A DNA stretch of 17,456 nt, taken from positions 1 through 17,456 of the forward strand of contig JABUSX010000469.1 in NCBI GenBank assembly GCA_021442545.1, in the 5' to 3' direction. This DNA comes from Eubacterium sp. Lineage in GTDB: Bacteria > Bacillota > Clostridia > Lachnospirales > Lachnospiraceae. Positions 1 to 7,113 of the stretch are shown here, piece after piece. A program made the position numbers and the translations under genes. The stretch's first letter is position 1; each line of letters opens with the position of its first letter. The notes under the pieces were generated by a model that had not been told where the DNA came from, did not search any database, and worked only from the letters and a program-made list of their open reading frames with translations.

Positions 1-32
1 GCCTTATGTCCGCTCGTGCAAGCACGGCGGCC

Positions 33-59
33 GCACGGCGGTCTTATCGCACAAAAAAA
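33..59. repeat. GC-rich terminator-associated motif, copy 1
   Basis: This 27-nt stretch runs GCACGGCGGTCTT, then ATCGCAC, then an A run. It matches 8595-8621 at about 22 of 27 positions by eye, and the differences are all transitions. Both copies directly flank the U-tract side of a minus-strand terminator. Copy 1 lies in a GC-rich, partly palindromic block that contains GCGGCCGC (27-34). Confidence 0.45.
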
Positions 60-97
60 CAGAGCCCTCTCTGCAAAGAGAAAAGGCTCTGTTTTTA
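53..97. terminator. Rho-independent terminator downstream of metK, possibly bidirectional
   Basis: CAGAGCC (60-66) pairs with GGCTCTG (85-91). A secondary CTCT/AGAG pairing lies in the loop, a run of A lies on the left (53-59) and a run of T on the right (92-96). On the minus strand the stem is therefore followed by a long U tract, about 105 nt after the metK stop. The plus strand also has a U tract, so it could stop a gene entering from the left edge. The stretch 98-200 is metK 3' untranslated sequence with no recognisable gene. Confidence 0.8.
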
Positions 98-200
98 TTT
101 CGCTGTCAGGTTATGTTCTGTGCTTCTGCGGCGTACTCCGGCTAACGGCATTTTCTTCCGTGTAACCGGCAGAACCGCCTGGCGTCTTTATTTTTCCTGA

Positions 201-1388
201 TCAAAGATAGGCTTTCAGAGCTTCTGCCTTATCGGTCTTTTCCCACGGAAGATCCAGGTCATTGCGGCCGAAATGTCCGTAAGCAGCTGTCTGTTTGTAG
301 ATCGGACGGCGCAGGTCGAGCATCTGGATGATGCCGGCCGGACGGAGGTCGAAGTTTTCGCGGACGATCTCAACGAGCTCGCTGTCGCTCTTTTTGCCGG
401 TTCCGAAGGTATGTACATTGATCGAAGTCGGCTGTGCAACGCCGATCGCATAGGAAAGCTGGATTTCACAGCGGTCTGCAAGGCCTGCAGCAACCACGTT
501 CTTGGCCACATAACGTGCGGCATAAGCTGCCGAACGGTCAACCTTCGTGCAGTCTTTTCCGGAGAAGGCTCCGCCGCCGTGACGTCCGACACCGCCATAG
601 GTATCCACGATGATCTTGCGGCCTGTCAGGCCGGCATCGCCCTGCGGTCCGCCGATTACGAAGCGGCCTGTCGGGTTGATGAAGATCTTCGTGTTTTCGT
701 CGACCATTGCCGGATCCACGATCGGATCGATGACATATTTCCGGATATCCTCGTGGATCTGTTCCTGTGTAACATCTCCGTCGTGCTGTGTGGAAATAAC
801 AACCGCTTCCAGACGAACCGGCTTGTCATTCTCATCGTATTCCACGGAGACCTGTGATTTTCCGTCCGGACGCAGGTAGGTCAGCGTTCCGTCCTTGCGG
901 ACCTTCGTCAGCTGGCGGGTCAGCATATGTGCCAGATCGATCGAATACGGCATATATTCCGGAGTCTCGTTTGTGGCATAACCGAACATCATGCCCTGGT
1001 CGCCGGCGCCGATGGCTTCGATCTGCTCGTCGGTCAGCTGGTTTTTCTTGGCTTCAAGCGCTTTGTCAACGCCCATCGCGATATCGGTGGACTGCTGGTC
1101 AACGGCCACAAAAACGGCACAGGTGTTGCCGTCAAAGCCCTTGCGGGAATCGTCATAGCCGATCTCGCAGATCGTTTCACGGACGATCTTCTGGTAATCC
1201 AGATGTGCTTTCGTCGTGATCTCGCCGGTAACAAGGGCGAAACCGGTGCACATAGCTGTTTCACAGGCAACACGGCTCATCGGATCCTCTGCCATGCAGG
1301 CATCGAGAACAGCATCGGAAATGGCATCACAGATCTTATCCGGATGTCCCTCGGTAACAGATTCTGATGTAAAAAATGTACGTTCCAT
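201..1388 (-). CDS. metK: S-adenosylmethionine synthetase (methionine adenosyltransferase)
   Basis: This cytosolic enzyme makes S-adenosylmethionine from L-methionine and ATP, releasing phosphate and pyrophosphate; SAM is the main methyl donor and the precursor of polyamines and radical-SAM chemistry. The 395-residue length is normal for the family. Visible signatures are GHPDK at residues 14-18 (H15 is the conserved ATP-site histidine), [13 protein letters not shown] at 127-139 (family signature 1) and GGGAFSGKD at 271-279 (the glycine-rich phosphate loop, signature 2). The ATG is preceded by AAGGAG (1394-1399) at good spacing. The gene has its own promoter (1462-1490) and a terminator (53-97), so it is probably monocistronic, although readthrough from the upstream nucleoside transporter genes is possible. 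No SAM riboswitch is visible in its roughly 65-nt leader. Nothing in the protein looks broken. Identification is very secure. Confidence 0.98.
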   Translation of the reverse strand: MERTFFTSESVTEGHPDKICDAISDAVLDACMAEDPMSRVACETAMCTGFALVTGEITTKAHLDYQKIVRETICEIGYDDSRKGFDGNTCAVFVAVDQQSTDIAMGVDKALEAKKNQLTDEQIEAIGAGDQGMMFGYATNETPEYMPYSIDLAHMLTRQLTKVRKDGTLTYLRPDGKSQVSVEYDENDKPVRLEAVVISTQHDGDVTQEQIHEDIRKYVIDPIVDPAMVDENTKIFINPTGRFVIGGPQGDAGLTGRKIIVDTYGGVGRHGGGAFSGKDCTKVDRSAAYAARYVAKNVVAAGLADRCEIQLSYAIGVAQPTSINVHTFGTGKKSDSELVEIVRENFDLRPAGIIQMLDLRRPIYKQTAAYGHFGRNDLDLPWEKTDKAEALKAYL

Positions 1389-1461
1389 AGTTTCTCCTTA
1401 TATTATCCTTTTACTTCTGTTTATATACTTTTCCTTCTATGTAAGAGTAAACTCTTTGCAA

Positions 1462-1490
1462 AACATACCGCACATAAAAACCATAGTCAA
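1462..1490 (-). promoter_or_regulatory. metK promoter
   Basis: On the minus strand TTGACT (1485-1490) is followed after 17 nt by TATGTT (1462-1467), a good sigma-A-type promoter. It predicts a transcript start near 1455 and a leader of about 65 nt. A small AAGAG-TAAA-CTCTT hairpin (1443-1456) lies at the predicted 5' end of the leader. Confidence 0.75.
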
Positions 1491-1533
1491 GAAGCACGGT
1501 TCTTTTCTGGGACACTCCGTGGGTTTTGTCCTT

Positions 1534-1565
1534 AAAAAACAGCTGCCTTTTCAAAAAGACAGCTG
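1534..1565 (-). terminator. Terminator downstream of the BMP transporter operon
   Basis: CAGCTG (1540-1545) pairs with CAGCTG (1560-1565), with an inner CTTTT/AAAAG pairing. On the minus strand the stem is followed by six U (1534-1539). It lies about 130 nt after the stop of the last permease gene and just upstream of the metK promoter, separating the two units. Confidence 0.75.
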
Positions 1566-1576
1566 AAATGCATCAC

Positions 1577-1595
1577 TTATCAGGTGCAGAACTCT
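1577..1595. repeat. 19-nt direct repeat, copy 1
   Basis: TTATCAGGTGCAGAACTCT occurs exactly here and again at 1654-1672, 77 nt apart. Both copies lie between the permease stop and the operon terminator. The rest of the 1389-1694 gap holds the metK promoter and leader, the terminator at 1534-1565 and short hairpins. No gene is visible in it. Confidence 0.8.
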
Positions 1596-1653
1596 CCGCG
1601 GGTTTTTCTTTGAAAACCGGCTGTCATTCAGAAACATCGCCGGAATACGGCAT

Positions 1654-1672
1654 TTATCAGGTGCAGAACTCT
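1654..1672. repeat. 19-nt direct repeat, copy 2
   Basis: This is the second exact copy of the 1577-1595 sequence. Here its CAGGTG (1658-1663) also pairs with CACCTG (1674-1679), giving a 6-bp stem with a 10-nt loop right after the permease gene. A further CCGGC/GCCGG stem (1617-1643), followed on the minus strand by TTTTC, lies between the two copies and could be a second, weaker terminator. Confidence 0.75.
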
Positions 1673-1694
1673 TCACCTGTTTTATCCCGGAAAA

Positions 1695-2690
1695 TCAGCG
1701 GTCTTCGCGGAAATAGGACTGCCCCAGACTTGCCGGCGGACTGTTCTCCTTCTTCTTCTTCATGCTGACGATGATCAATACGATGATCGTAACAACATAG
1801 GGAAGCATCTTGTAAAGCTCCTGAACCGCCAGATTTGTACCCGTCGGAAGAAACAGATACAGAATATACAGACTTCCGAAAAGGATCGATGCAAAGACAC
1901 CGATATTCGGCCGCCAGACCGTAAAGATAACGAGCGCGATCGCCAGCCAGCCGCGGTCACCGAAACCGTCGTTGGACCAGACACCGGCCGCATAATCCAT
2001 GATGTAATAGAGGCCGCCGAGCCCGGCGATCATGCTGCCGACGCAGGTCGCGATATACTTATATTTTGTAACATTAATGCCGGCCGCATCGGCTGTGGCC
2101 GGGTTCTCACCGACGGCACGAAGATTCAGACCTGTCCTCGTATGGAGCAGGAAATAGGAAACCACGAAGGCAATGGCGATGGCTGCATAAGCCAGGAATC
2201 CGTAGGAAAAGAAGAGTTTGCCGACAACGCCGAGACTGTCCGCAAAAGGCAGCTTCTGACTGAAACACTGGCTCGTTGCGGAAAGGGCGATCGACGGAAC
2301 ATCGCTTCCGGTCAGCTTGATCAGAGACCCCCCGAAAAAGTTTCCGAAGCCGACGCCGAAGGTCGTGATCGCAAGACCGGTCACATTCTGATTTGCACGA
2401 AGCGTCGTCGTCAGGAAGGAATACAGAAGCCCCATGAGCAGCGACCCGAGCAGCGAACTCAAAAGCGGAATCATGATCCCGAGAACCGGATTGATATCAG
2501 AAGGAGAGGGGAGCGTCTGTTCATAAAAGAAGGCTCCGATGACGCCGCTGATGGCTCCGACATACATGATACCCGGAATACCCAGGTTCAGGTTGCCGGA
2601 TTTTTCCGTCAGTGTTTCACCCGTACTGCCGCAAAGCAGCGGAATACTCTGTACAACGGCACGCGGGATAAAGGCTACAAGATCGATCAT
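1695..2690 (-). CDS. Nucleoside-type (BMP family) ABC transporter permease, NupQ/YufQ-like
   Basis: This is one of the two inner-membrane permeases of a BMP-family importer, which generally takes up purine or pyrimidine nucleosides. The 331-residue protein is strongly hydrophobic, with about eight to ten membrane segments. Residues from about 22 on carry the family hallmark around GETLTEKSGNLNLGIPGIM, followed by a glycine- and alanine-rich helix. The C-terminus ends in a lysine-rich cytoplasmic tail. Its ATG overlaps the stop of the upstream permease by 4 nt (ATGA), with AAGGAGGAGG inside the preceding coding end as ribosome binding site, which argues for translational coupling. It is the last gene of the cassette. 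Related permeases also serve riboflavin transporters (RfuD), so the substrate is not proven. Confidence 0.92.
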   Translation of the reverse strand: MIDLVAFIPRAVVQSIPLLCGSTGETLTEKSGNLNLGIPGIMYVGAISGVIGAFFYEQTLPSPSDINPVLGIMIPLLSSLLGSLLMGLLYSFLTTTLRANQNVTGLAITTFGVGFGNFFGGSLIKLTGSDVPSIALSATSQCFSQKLPFADSLGVVGKLFFSYGFLAYAAIAIAFVVSYFLLHTRTGLNLRAVGENPATADAAGINVTKYKYIATCVGSMIAGLGGLYYIMDYAAGVWSNDGFGDRGWLAIALVIFTVWRPNIGVFASILFGSLYILYLFLPTGTNLAVQELYKMLPYVVTIIVLIIVSMKKKKENSPPASLGQSYFREDR

Positions 2691-3793
2691 GAGACTGCCT
2701 CCTCCTTCTTGGATTTCCGGAAGTTGAGCTTATAATGAATAAAGAATTCCATACCGATGATGAAGAAAATAATAATGCCGGTCAGGATGTCTCCAAAGGC
2801 CTCGTTCAGCCCGAATACCGTAGAGATCTCGCTCGACCCGCGCCCCAGGAACACCAGGAGGAAGGTCGTGAAGATCATGCTGATCGGGTTGTTGTTGCCA
2901 AGCCAGGCGACCATGACCCCCGTAAAGCCACGCCCGGCACCGAGTGTCGTCGTCAGAGTATGATCCGTTCCGCCGACCAGCAGCAGACCGGCCAGACCGC
3001 AGATCGCGCCGGAAAGCGCCATCGTCCGCAGAATGACCTTTTCGACCGGAATACCGATATAGCGCGCCGTGTTTTCACTCTGTCCGACAACGGCAAGTTC
3101 ATAGCCCTGCTTGGAATATTTCAGATAGATATAGATGAATATCGTGACCGCTGCCACGATCAGTACATTCAGCAGATATTTATTGCCCGCGATCTGCGGA
3201 AACCATCCGGCCTGCGTGTCCTGGTTGATGATCCCGATCTTTCCGGATCCCTTCGGCACCTCCCAGACGATAACGAAATAGGCGACCAGCTGCGTGGCCA
3301 CGTAATTCATCATCAGGGTAAATAATGTCTCGTTCGTGCCCCATTTTGCCTTGAAAAAGGCAGGGATCACAGCCCAGAGCATGCCTGCGCCGATGCTCGT
3401 AACGGTCATAACGAGGATCAGCAGCGGCTGCGGCAGCACGTTGCCCAGCTTGATCATGCAGGCTGCCGAAGCAAGGGCCCCCATCAGGAGCTGTCCCTCA
3501 CCGCCGATATTCCAGAAGCGCATCCGGAAAGCCGGCGCCAGCGCAAGGGAAACACAAAGCAGGATCGCCATATTCTGCAGCAGCACCCAGACCTTCCTTG
3601 ATGTGCCGAAGGCCCCCTGCAGCATGGTGGCGAAGACGTCGATCGGATTATCCCCTGTCAGCAGCATCGTCACAACGGCGCAGACCAGCAGCGCAAGTAT
3701 GATGCTGAGTGCACGGATCCCGAGCGCCTTGTTCAGCGGGATTCCTCTTCGCCTGCTGATATGGAAGAGCGGCTCCCTCGTTGTCTTATTCAT
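2687..3793 (-). CDS. Nucleoside-type (BMP family) ABC transporter permease, NupP/YufP-like
   Basis: This is the second, larger permease of the importer (368 residues). It has a basic cytoplasmic N-terminus (HISRRRG), then about eight to ten membrane helices and a lysine-rich C-terminal tail. The family motif NIGGEGQ lies at residues 95-101, and a conserved NET-LMMNYVA stretch follows near 153-167. Its ATG overlaps the end of the ATPase gene by 8 nt, and a G-rich AAAGGGGGG ribosome binding site lies inside that gene. Together with the 4-nt overlap downstream, this fixes ATPase, NupP-like and NupQ-like genes as one translationally coupled unit. It presumably pairs with the NupQ-like protein as a heterodimer, one subunit docking on each half of the double ATPase. 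Confidence 0.92.
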   Translation of the reverse strand: MNKTTREPLFHISRRRGIPLNKALGIRALSIILALLVCAVVTMLLTGDNPIDVFATMLQGAFGTSRKVWVLLQNMAILLCVSLALAPAFRMRFWNIGGEGQLLMGALASAACMIKLGNVLPQPLLILVMTVTSIGAGMLWAVIPAFFKAKWGTNETLFTLMMNYVATQLVAYFVIVWEVPKGSGKIGIINQDTQAGWFPQIAGNKYLLNVLIVAAVTIFIYIYLKYSKQGYELAVVGQSENTARYIGIPVEKVILRTMALSGAICGLAGLLLVGGTDHTLTTTLGAGRGFTGVMVAWLGNNNPISMIFTTFLLVFLGRGSSEISTVFGLNEAFGDILTGIIIFFIIGMEFFIHYKLNFRKSKKEEAVS

Positions 3794-5336
3794 TTCCGGA
3801 ACCCCCCTTTGTATTTTCGACCATGCTCGTCATCCGCAGGCCGATGTCATTCTTGTTTGCCTCACGGGCATCCAGAATCCCGTTCACACGGCCGCCGCAG
3901 AGCACGAGAATGCGGTCACAGAGAGCCATCAGAACATCCAGATCTTCACCGACGAATATTACGGCCACGCCGGCTTTTTTCTGCCGGTTGATCAGTTCAT
4001 AGATCATGTGGGAAGAATTGATGTCGAGTCCGCGGACGGCATAGGCCGTAAGCAGCACACGCGGCGCCGAAGCCACCTCCCGCCCGACAAGAACCTTCTG
4101 CACATTTCCTCCGGAAAGACGGCGGATCGGTGTGGAAAGACCCGGTGTTACGACCTCCAGCTCCTCCACGATCTTTCCGGCCAGCTTTCTGGGTTCCTTC
4201 CGGTCCACAAAAAACGAATGCCCGTGACGGAAGGAACGAAGCATGACATTATCCGTAAGGTCCATGTCTCCGACCAGACCCATGCCGAGCCTGTCCTCCG
4301 GAACAAAGGAAAGCGTCACGCCCATTTTCTGAATGGCAAGCGGATCCTTCCCGAGAAGCTGTTCCTCCGTACCGTCATCTTCGACAAAACAGATGCTGCC
4401 GGCCGTCGGCTTCTGCAGCCCTGCGATCGCTTCAAGCATTTCCTTCTGTCCGCAGCCGGAAATGCCGGCAATACCCAGAATCTCTCCGGTATTCGCCGTA
4501 AAGGATACATCATCCAGTTTCAGAACACCGTCGGAATTTTTCACGCTCAGGTTCTTCACCACGATCCGCTTCTTCGGGTCGACCGGCTCCGGTCTCTCGA
4601 TATTCAGCGTAACGGAATGCCCGACCATCATGTCCGTCATTTCCTGTGCCGTGCTTTCTTCCGTGATCATCTCACCGATATACCGGCCCTTGCGCAGTAT
4701 GACGACTCTGTCGGAGATCTCTTTGACCTCTGCCAGCTTATGGGTGATAATTACGATCGTCTTGTTGTCCGCACGCATATTGCGGAGCACGTCGAAGAGA
4801 CGTTCCGCTTCCTGCGGTGTCAGGACGGCGGTCGGTTCGTCCAGAATCAGGATATTCGCATTCCGGTACAGAACCTTGATGATCTCGACCGTCTGCTTCT
4901 GTGATACGGACATGTCGTAGATCTTCTGGTTCGGATCCAGGTCAAATCCGTACCGCTCGCAGATCTCCGTGATCCGCTTCGCCGCGGCCTTCAGGTCCAG
5001 TTTTCCCTTTTCCTTGAGCCCGAGGACAATATTTTCCGTCGCGGTCAGAACGTCGACCAGCTTGAAGTGCTGATGAACCATGCCGATCCCGAGCTCCTGA
5101 GCGTCCCTCGGCGAACGGATTACGACATTTTTTCCGTCAATGGCGATCTGTCCTTCGTCGGGATAATAAATGCCCGAAAGCATATTCATCAGCGTCGTCT
5201 TGCCGCTGCCGTTTTCACCGAGCAGAGCCAGGATCTCCCCGTGGAAAATATCCATCGACACGTCTCTGTTTGCCGCAATGATCCCGAAGGACTTGCTGAT
5301 CCCTTTCAATTGTACTGCAGGTACTCTTTCACCCAT
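3786..5336 (-). CDS. Nucleoside-type ABC transporter ATPase with two nucleotide-binding domains, NupO/YufO-like
   Basis: This 516-residue protein energises the importer from the cytoplasmic face. NBD1 (about 7-240) has Walker A GENGSGKTT (40-48), Q-loop Q89, a signature region SVSQKQ (143-148), Walker B ILILDEP (162-168; D166, E167) and the H-loop H199. NBD2 (about 257-505) has a degenerate Walker A, GISGCGQKE (291-299), without the usual GKT/S, and a canonical LSGGNVQK signature (408-415). Its Walker B region reads LLTAYAVRGLD (428-438), lacking the aspartate-glutamate pair. Asymmetric NBDs of this kind are typical of sugar and BMP transporters, so ATP turnover probably depends mainly on the NBD1 Walker motifs with the NBD2 signature. 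The start is ATG, with a modest upstream CAGGGA. A hairpin in the 73-nt gap before it may lower its expression relative to the binding protein. Confidence 0.95.
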   Translation of the reverse strand: MGERVPAVQLKGISKSFGIIAANRDVSMDIFHGEILALLGENGSGKTTLMNMLSGIYYPDEGQIAIDGKNVVIRSPRDAQELGIGMVHQHFKLVDVLTATENIVLGLKEKGKLDLKAAAKRITEICERYGFDLDPNQKIYDMSVSQKQTVEIIKVLYRNANILILDEPTAVLTPQEAERLFDVLRNMRADNKTIVIITHKLAEVKEISDRVVILRKGRYIGEMITEESTAQEMTDMMVGHSVTLNIERPEPVDPKKRIVVKNLSVKNSDGVLKLDDVSFTANTGEILGIAGISGCGQKEMLEAIAGLQKPTAGSICFVEDDGTEEQLLGKDPLAIQKMGVTLSFVPEDRLGMGLVGDMDLTDNVMLRSFRHGHSFFVDRKEPRKLAGKIVEELEVVTPGLSTPIRRLSGGNVQKVLVGREVASAPRVLLTAYAVRGLDINSSHMIYELINRQKKAGVAVIFVGEDLDVLMALCDRILVLCGGRVNGILDAREANKNDIGLRMTSMVENTKGGSGNE

Positions 5337-5357
5337 ATGTATTCCCTGTAAATAGAA

Positions 5358-5396
5358 CGAAAAGGCTGCCGTCCCCTTCCGGGATGCAGCAGCCTT
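5358..5396 (-). terminator. Intercistronic hairpin / partial terminator between binding protein and ATPase genes
   Basis: AAGGCTGC (5362-5369) pairs perfectly with GCAGCCTT (5389-5396), and a TCCC/GGGA pairing extends into the loop. On the minus strand the stem runs into UUUUC. It fills the short gap between the BMP lipoprotein stop and the ATPase start. The likely effect is partial termination or 3'-end protection, giving more binding protein than transporter, a common arrangement in binding-protein operons. Confidence 0.7.
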
Positions 5397-5409
5397 CGGT
5401 CGTTATGAA

Positions 5410-6714
5410 TCAGAAAGCAGTATCTTCCAGCGTGATGCCGTCGATCTGCAGATCAAAGTACGGTGCCGAACGGTATTCGGACTCGTGGAAGTACCCGTCC
5501 GCGACAACTTCGGTATCCGGTGTATATTCCGCATCGGTATCCACATCCGCTTTGTAGCTTTCGAGTGTCTTTCCTTCAACGGTGAATGTCGAAGTATCAA
5601 AGACATGGAGGCTTCCGTCCTTCAGGGCTGCAGCAGCCGTGTCAAGGGCTTCCTGTGTTCCCTTCGCGGCAACCTTATCATTCAGCGCCAGAACTTCAAC
5701 GGAAGTTGTATCCAGCGTGCCGGTCCAGTCGGTATCAATGGGTTCGCCGGCTGCCACTGCAGAGATGGCATAGACAAAATACGGTGCCCAGTTGATTCGT
5801 GAAGAAATGATATAGGTGTTCGGACCGACATTTTCCGTGCTGCCGTTATAGGAAACGTTCGGAACCTTGGCCGCTTCGCAGGCCGTCGGGGCACCCATGG
5901 AATCCGCATGCTGGCTGATCAGGACACAGCCCTCGGAAATCAGATTGTTCGTGGCTTCCTTCTCGGCAGTCTCATCATACCAGGAACCCGTGAAACGAAC
6001 CTTCATCGTTGCGGTATCGCAGACCGAACGCGCGCCGAGGAAGAAGGATGTATAACCGGAAATAACTTCCGCATAGGTGAATGCGCCGACGTATCCGATG
6101 ACGGCTTCTTCCGGTTCGATATCGCCGGCTTCGATCATCTCGTTCAGCTTCATGCCTGCGGCAATACCGGCCAGATAGCGGCCTTCATAGATAGAAGCAA
6201 AGGCATTGTGGAAGTTGTCCAGGTCCTCTGTATGCGCCTTTGTACCGGTCGCATGGCTGAACTCTACCTCCGGGAATTCCTTCGCGGCCTGGATCATATA
6301 ATCTTCATGTCCGAAGCTGTCGGCAAAGATAAAGCTGCATCCGCTGTCCGCAAGCTCTGCTGCCGCATCGTAGCATTCCTGTCCTTCCGGAATATTTGTC
6401 TTCATGATGACCTGACTATCCGAAAGACCAAGGGCCTCTGCCGCATCCTTAACGCCGTTGATGAAGTTGGCGTCGTAAGTTGAATTTTCGTCATGCAGGA
6501 AGATAAATCCCACCTTCAGATCGGCAAGGCTTTCGGCGGCTGCTTTTTCTACCGCTGCTTCTACCTCTTTTTCCGCTTCTGATGCTGCTTTCTCCACTTC
6601 CGATACGGCTTTTTCTACTTCTTCGGCTGCTTTTTCCGCTTCACTCTTGGCTTTGCAGCCCGCAAAGGAAAGGGCCATGATACCTGCCAATGCCAATGCA
6701 ACTAATTTTTTCAT
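5410..6714 (-). CDS. BMP family ABC transporter substrate-binding lipoprotein (NupN/BmpA-like)
   Basis: This 434-residue binding protein is lipid-anchored outside the membrane and delivers substrate, probably nucleosides, to the ABC transporter encoded downstream. Residues 1-19 are a short signal peptide with a lipobox ending FAGC (C20 lipidated). Residues 22-62 form an almost pure Glu/Lys/Ala/Val segment with heptad-like SEAEKA, EEVEKA and SEVEKA units, probably a coiled coil or rigid helical spacer. The BMP fold starts near 66 (LKVGFIF) and contains DSFGHEDYM, YEGRYLAGIAAG, VGAFTYAEVISGYTSFFLG and ISQHADSMGAPTA, all typical of the family. The ATG follows CAGGGAGG. It is the first gene of the cassette. 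The helical spacer is longer and more regular than usual for this family. The same fold binds riboflavin in some spirochaetes; no FMN riboswitch is seen here. Confidence 0.95.
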   Translation of the reverse strand: MKKLVALALAGIMALSFAGCKAKSEAEKAAEEVEKAVSEVEKAASEAEKEVEAAVEKAAAESLADLKVGFIFLHDENSTYDANFINGVKDAAEALGLSDSQVIMKTNIPEGQECYDAAAELADSGCSFIFADSFGHEDYMIQAAKEFPEVEFSHATGTKAHTEDLDNFHNAFASIYEGRYLAGIAAGMKLNEMIEAGDIEPEEAVIGYVGAFTYAEVISGYTSFFLGARSVCDTATMKVRFTGSWYDETAEKEATNNLISEGCVLISQHADSMGAPTACEAAKVPNVSYNGSTENVGPNTYIISSRINWAPYFVYAISAVAAGEPIDTDWTGTLDTTSVEVLALNDKVAAKGTQEALDTAAAALKDGSLHVFDTSTFTVEGKTLESYKADVDTDAEYTPDTEVVADGYFHESEYRSAPYFDLQIDGITLEDTAF

Positions 6715-6872
6715 ACTACCAATCCTCCCTGTTTCTTTTCTTTCTTTTTACATACCTTTCAACTGCTTCCTGAAAACTTTCTGAATTCGTTTTCTTTCAG
6801 CCTTCTGATAAACACACCTTCGTTTTCTGTTTTACATTTCCCGAAGTTTTCCGAAAATATGCCTATCATAAC
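6715..6872 (-). promoter_or_regulatory. Leader region of the BMP operon; no convincing promoter box
   Basis: This AT-rich stretch precedes the BMP lipoprotein gene. On the minus strand it holds GGGAGG just before the start, an A/G-rich tract, a CTTCG/CGAAG pairing around 6810-6850 and a TATGAT-like box near the far end, but no matching -35 box. No conserved purine-riboswitch core was recognised. The wider 6715-7113 gap also holds the hairpin at 6873-6902 and roughly 210 nt of murA 3' sequence in which no gene is supported. Confidence 0.35.
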
Positions 6873-6902
6873 ATAAACAGACGCCATCCGACGTCTGTTT
6901 AT
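6873..6902 (-). terminator. Probable terminator after murA
   Basis: ATAAACAGACG (6873-6883) pairs perfectly over 11 bp with CGTCTGTTTAT (6892-6902), with an 8-nt loop. On the minus strand it lies about 210 nt past the murA stop and about 160 nt before the BMP lipoprotein gene. The U tract is weak (UUUAUGUUAUG), so termination may be incomplete, or the hairpin may act on the 5' end of the BMP transcript. Confidence 0.5.
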
Positions 6903-7113
6903 TCTTACTTCTTAACTGCACCTGCATTCTGCAGCCGCCCGGATCCTTTTCAGACCGCTCACTTTGCCTACCGTCTTCCTGCTGTGCATCATCCTTCTCC
7001 CTGAGCAGTTCTGTAATTTCGCTCCGGCCGGTCCGCAGCCGAAGTTTCCGGGTTTTTCCGTTCGTCACTCATCTTCCTGCGTTCGTTTCGCAGCAGGCTG
7101 TATCTGCCCTTTA

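Noticed and set aside
3336..4904. Open frame of about 520 codons on the plus strand opposite the ATPase and permease genes
   Set aside because: It is the complement of genes with clear family motifs. Its translation shows no domain, and it is rich in His/Arg/Cys as expected from antisense reading.
6715..6872. Purine or FMN riboswitch in front of the BMP transporter operon
   Set aside because: I could not find the conserved aptamer cores, nor a terminator or sequestering hairpin just before the start codon.
6832..7068. Possible 78-codon gene (GTG start) on the minus strand between murA and the BMP lipoprotein gene
   Set aside because: AGGAAG sits upstream, but the product is low-complexity and charged, with no recognisable family. 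Its frame runs through the perfect 11-bp hairpin at 6873-6902. Two even shorter overlapping frames here are no better.
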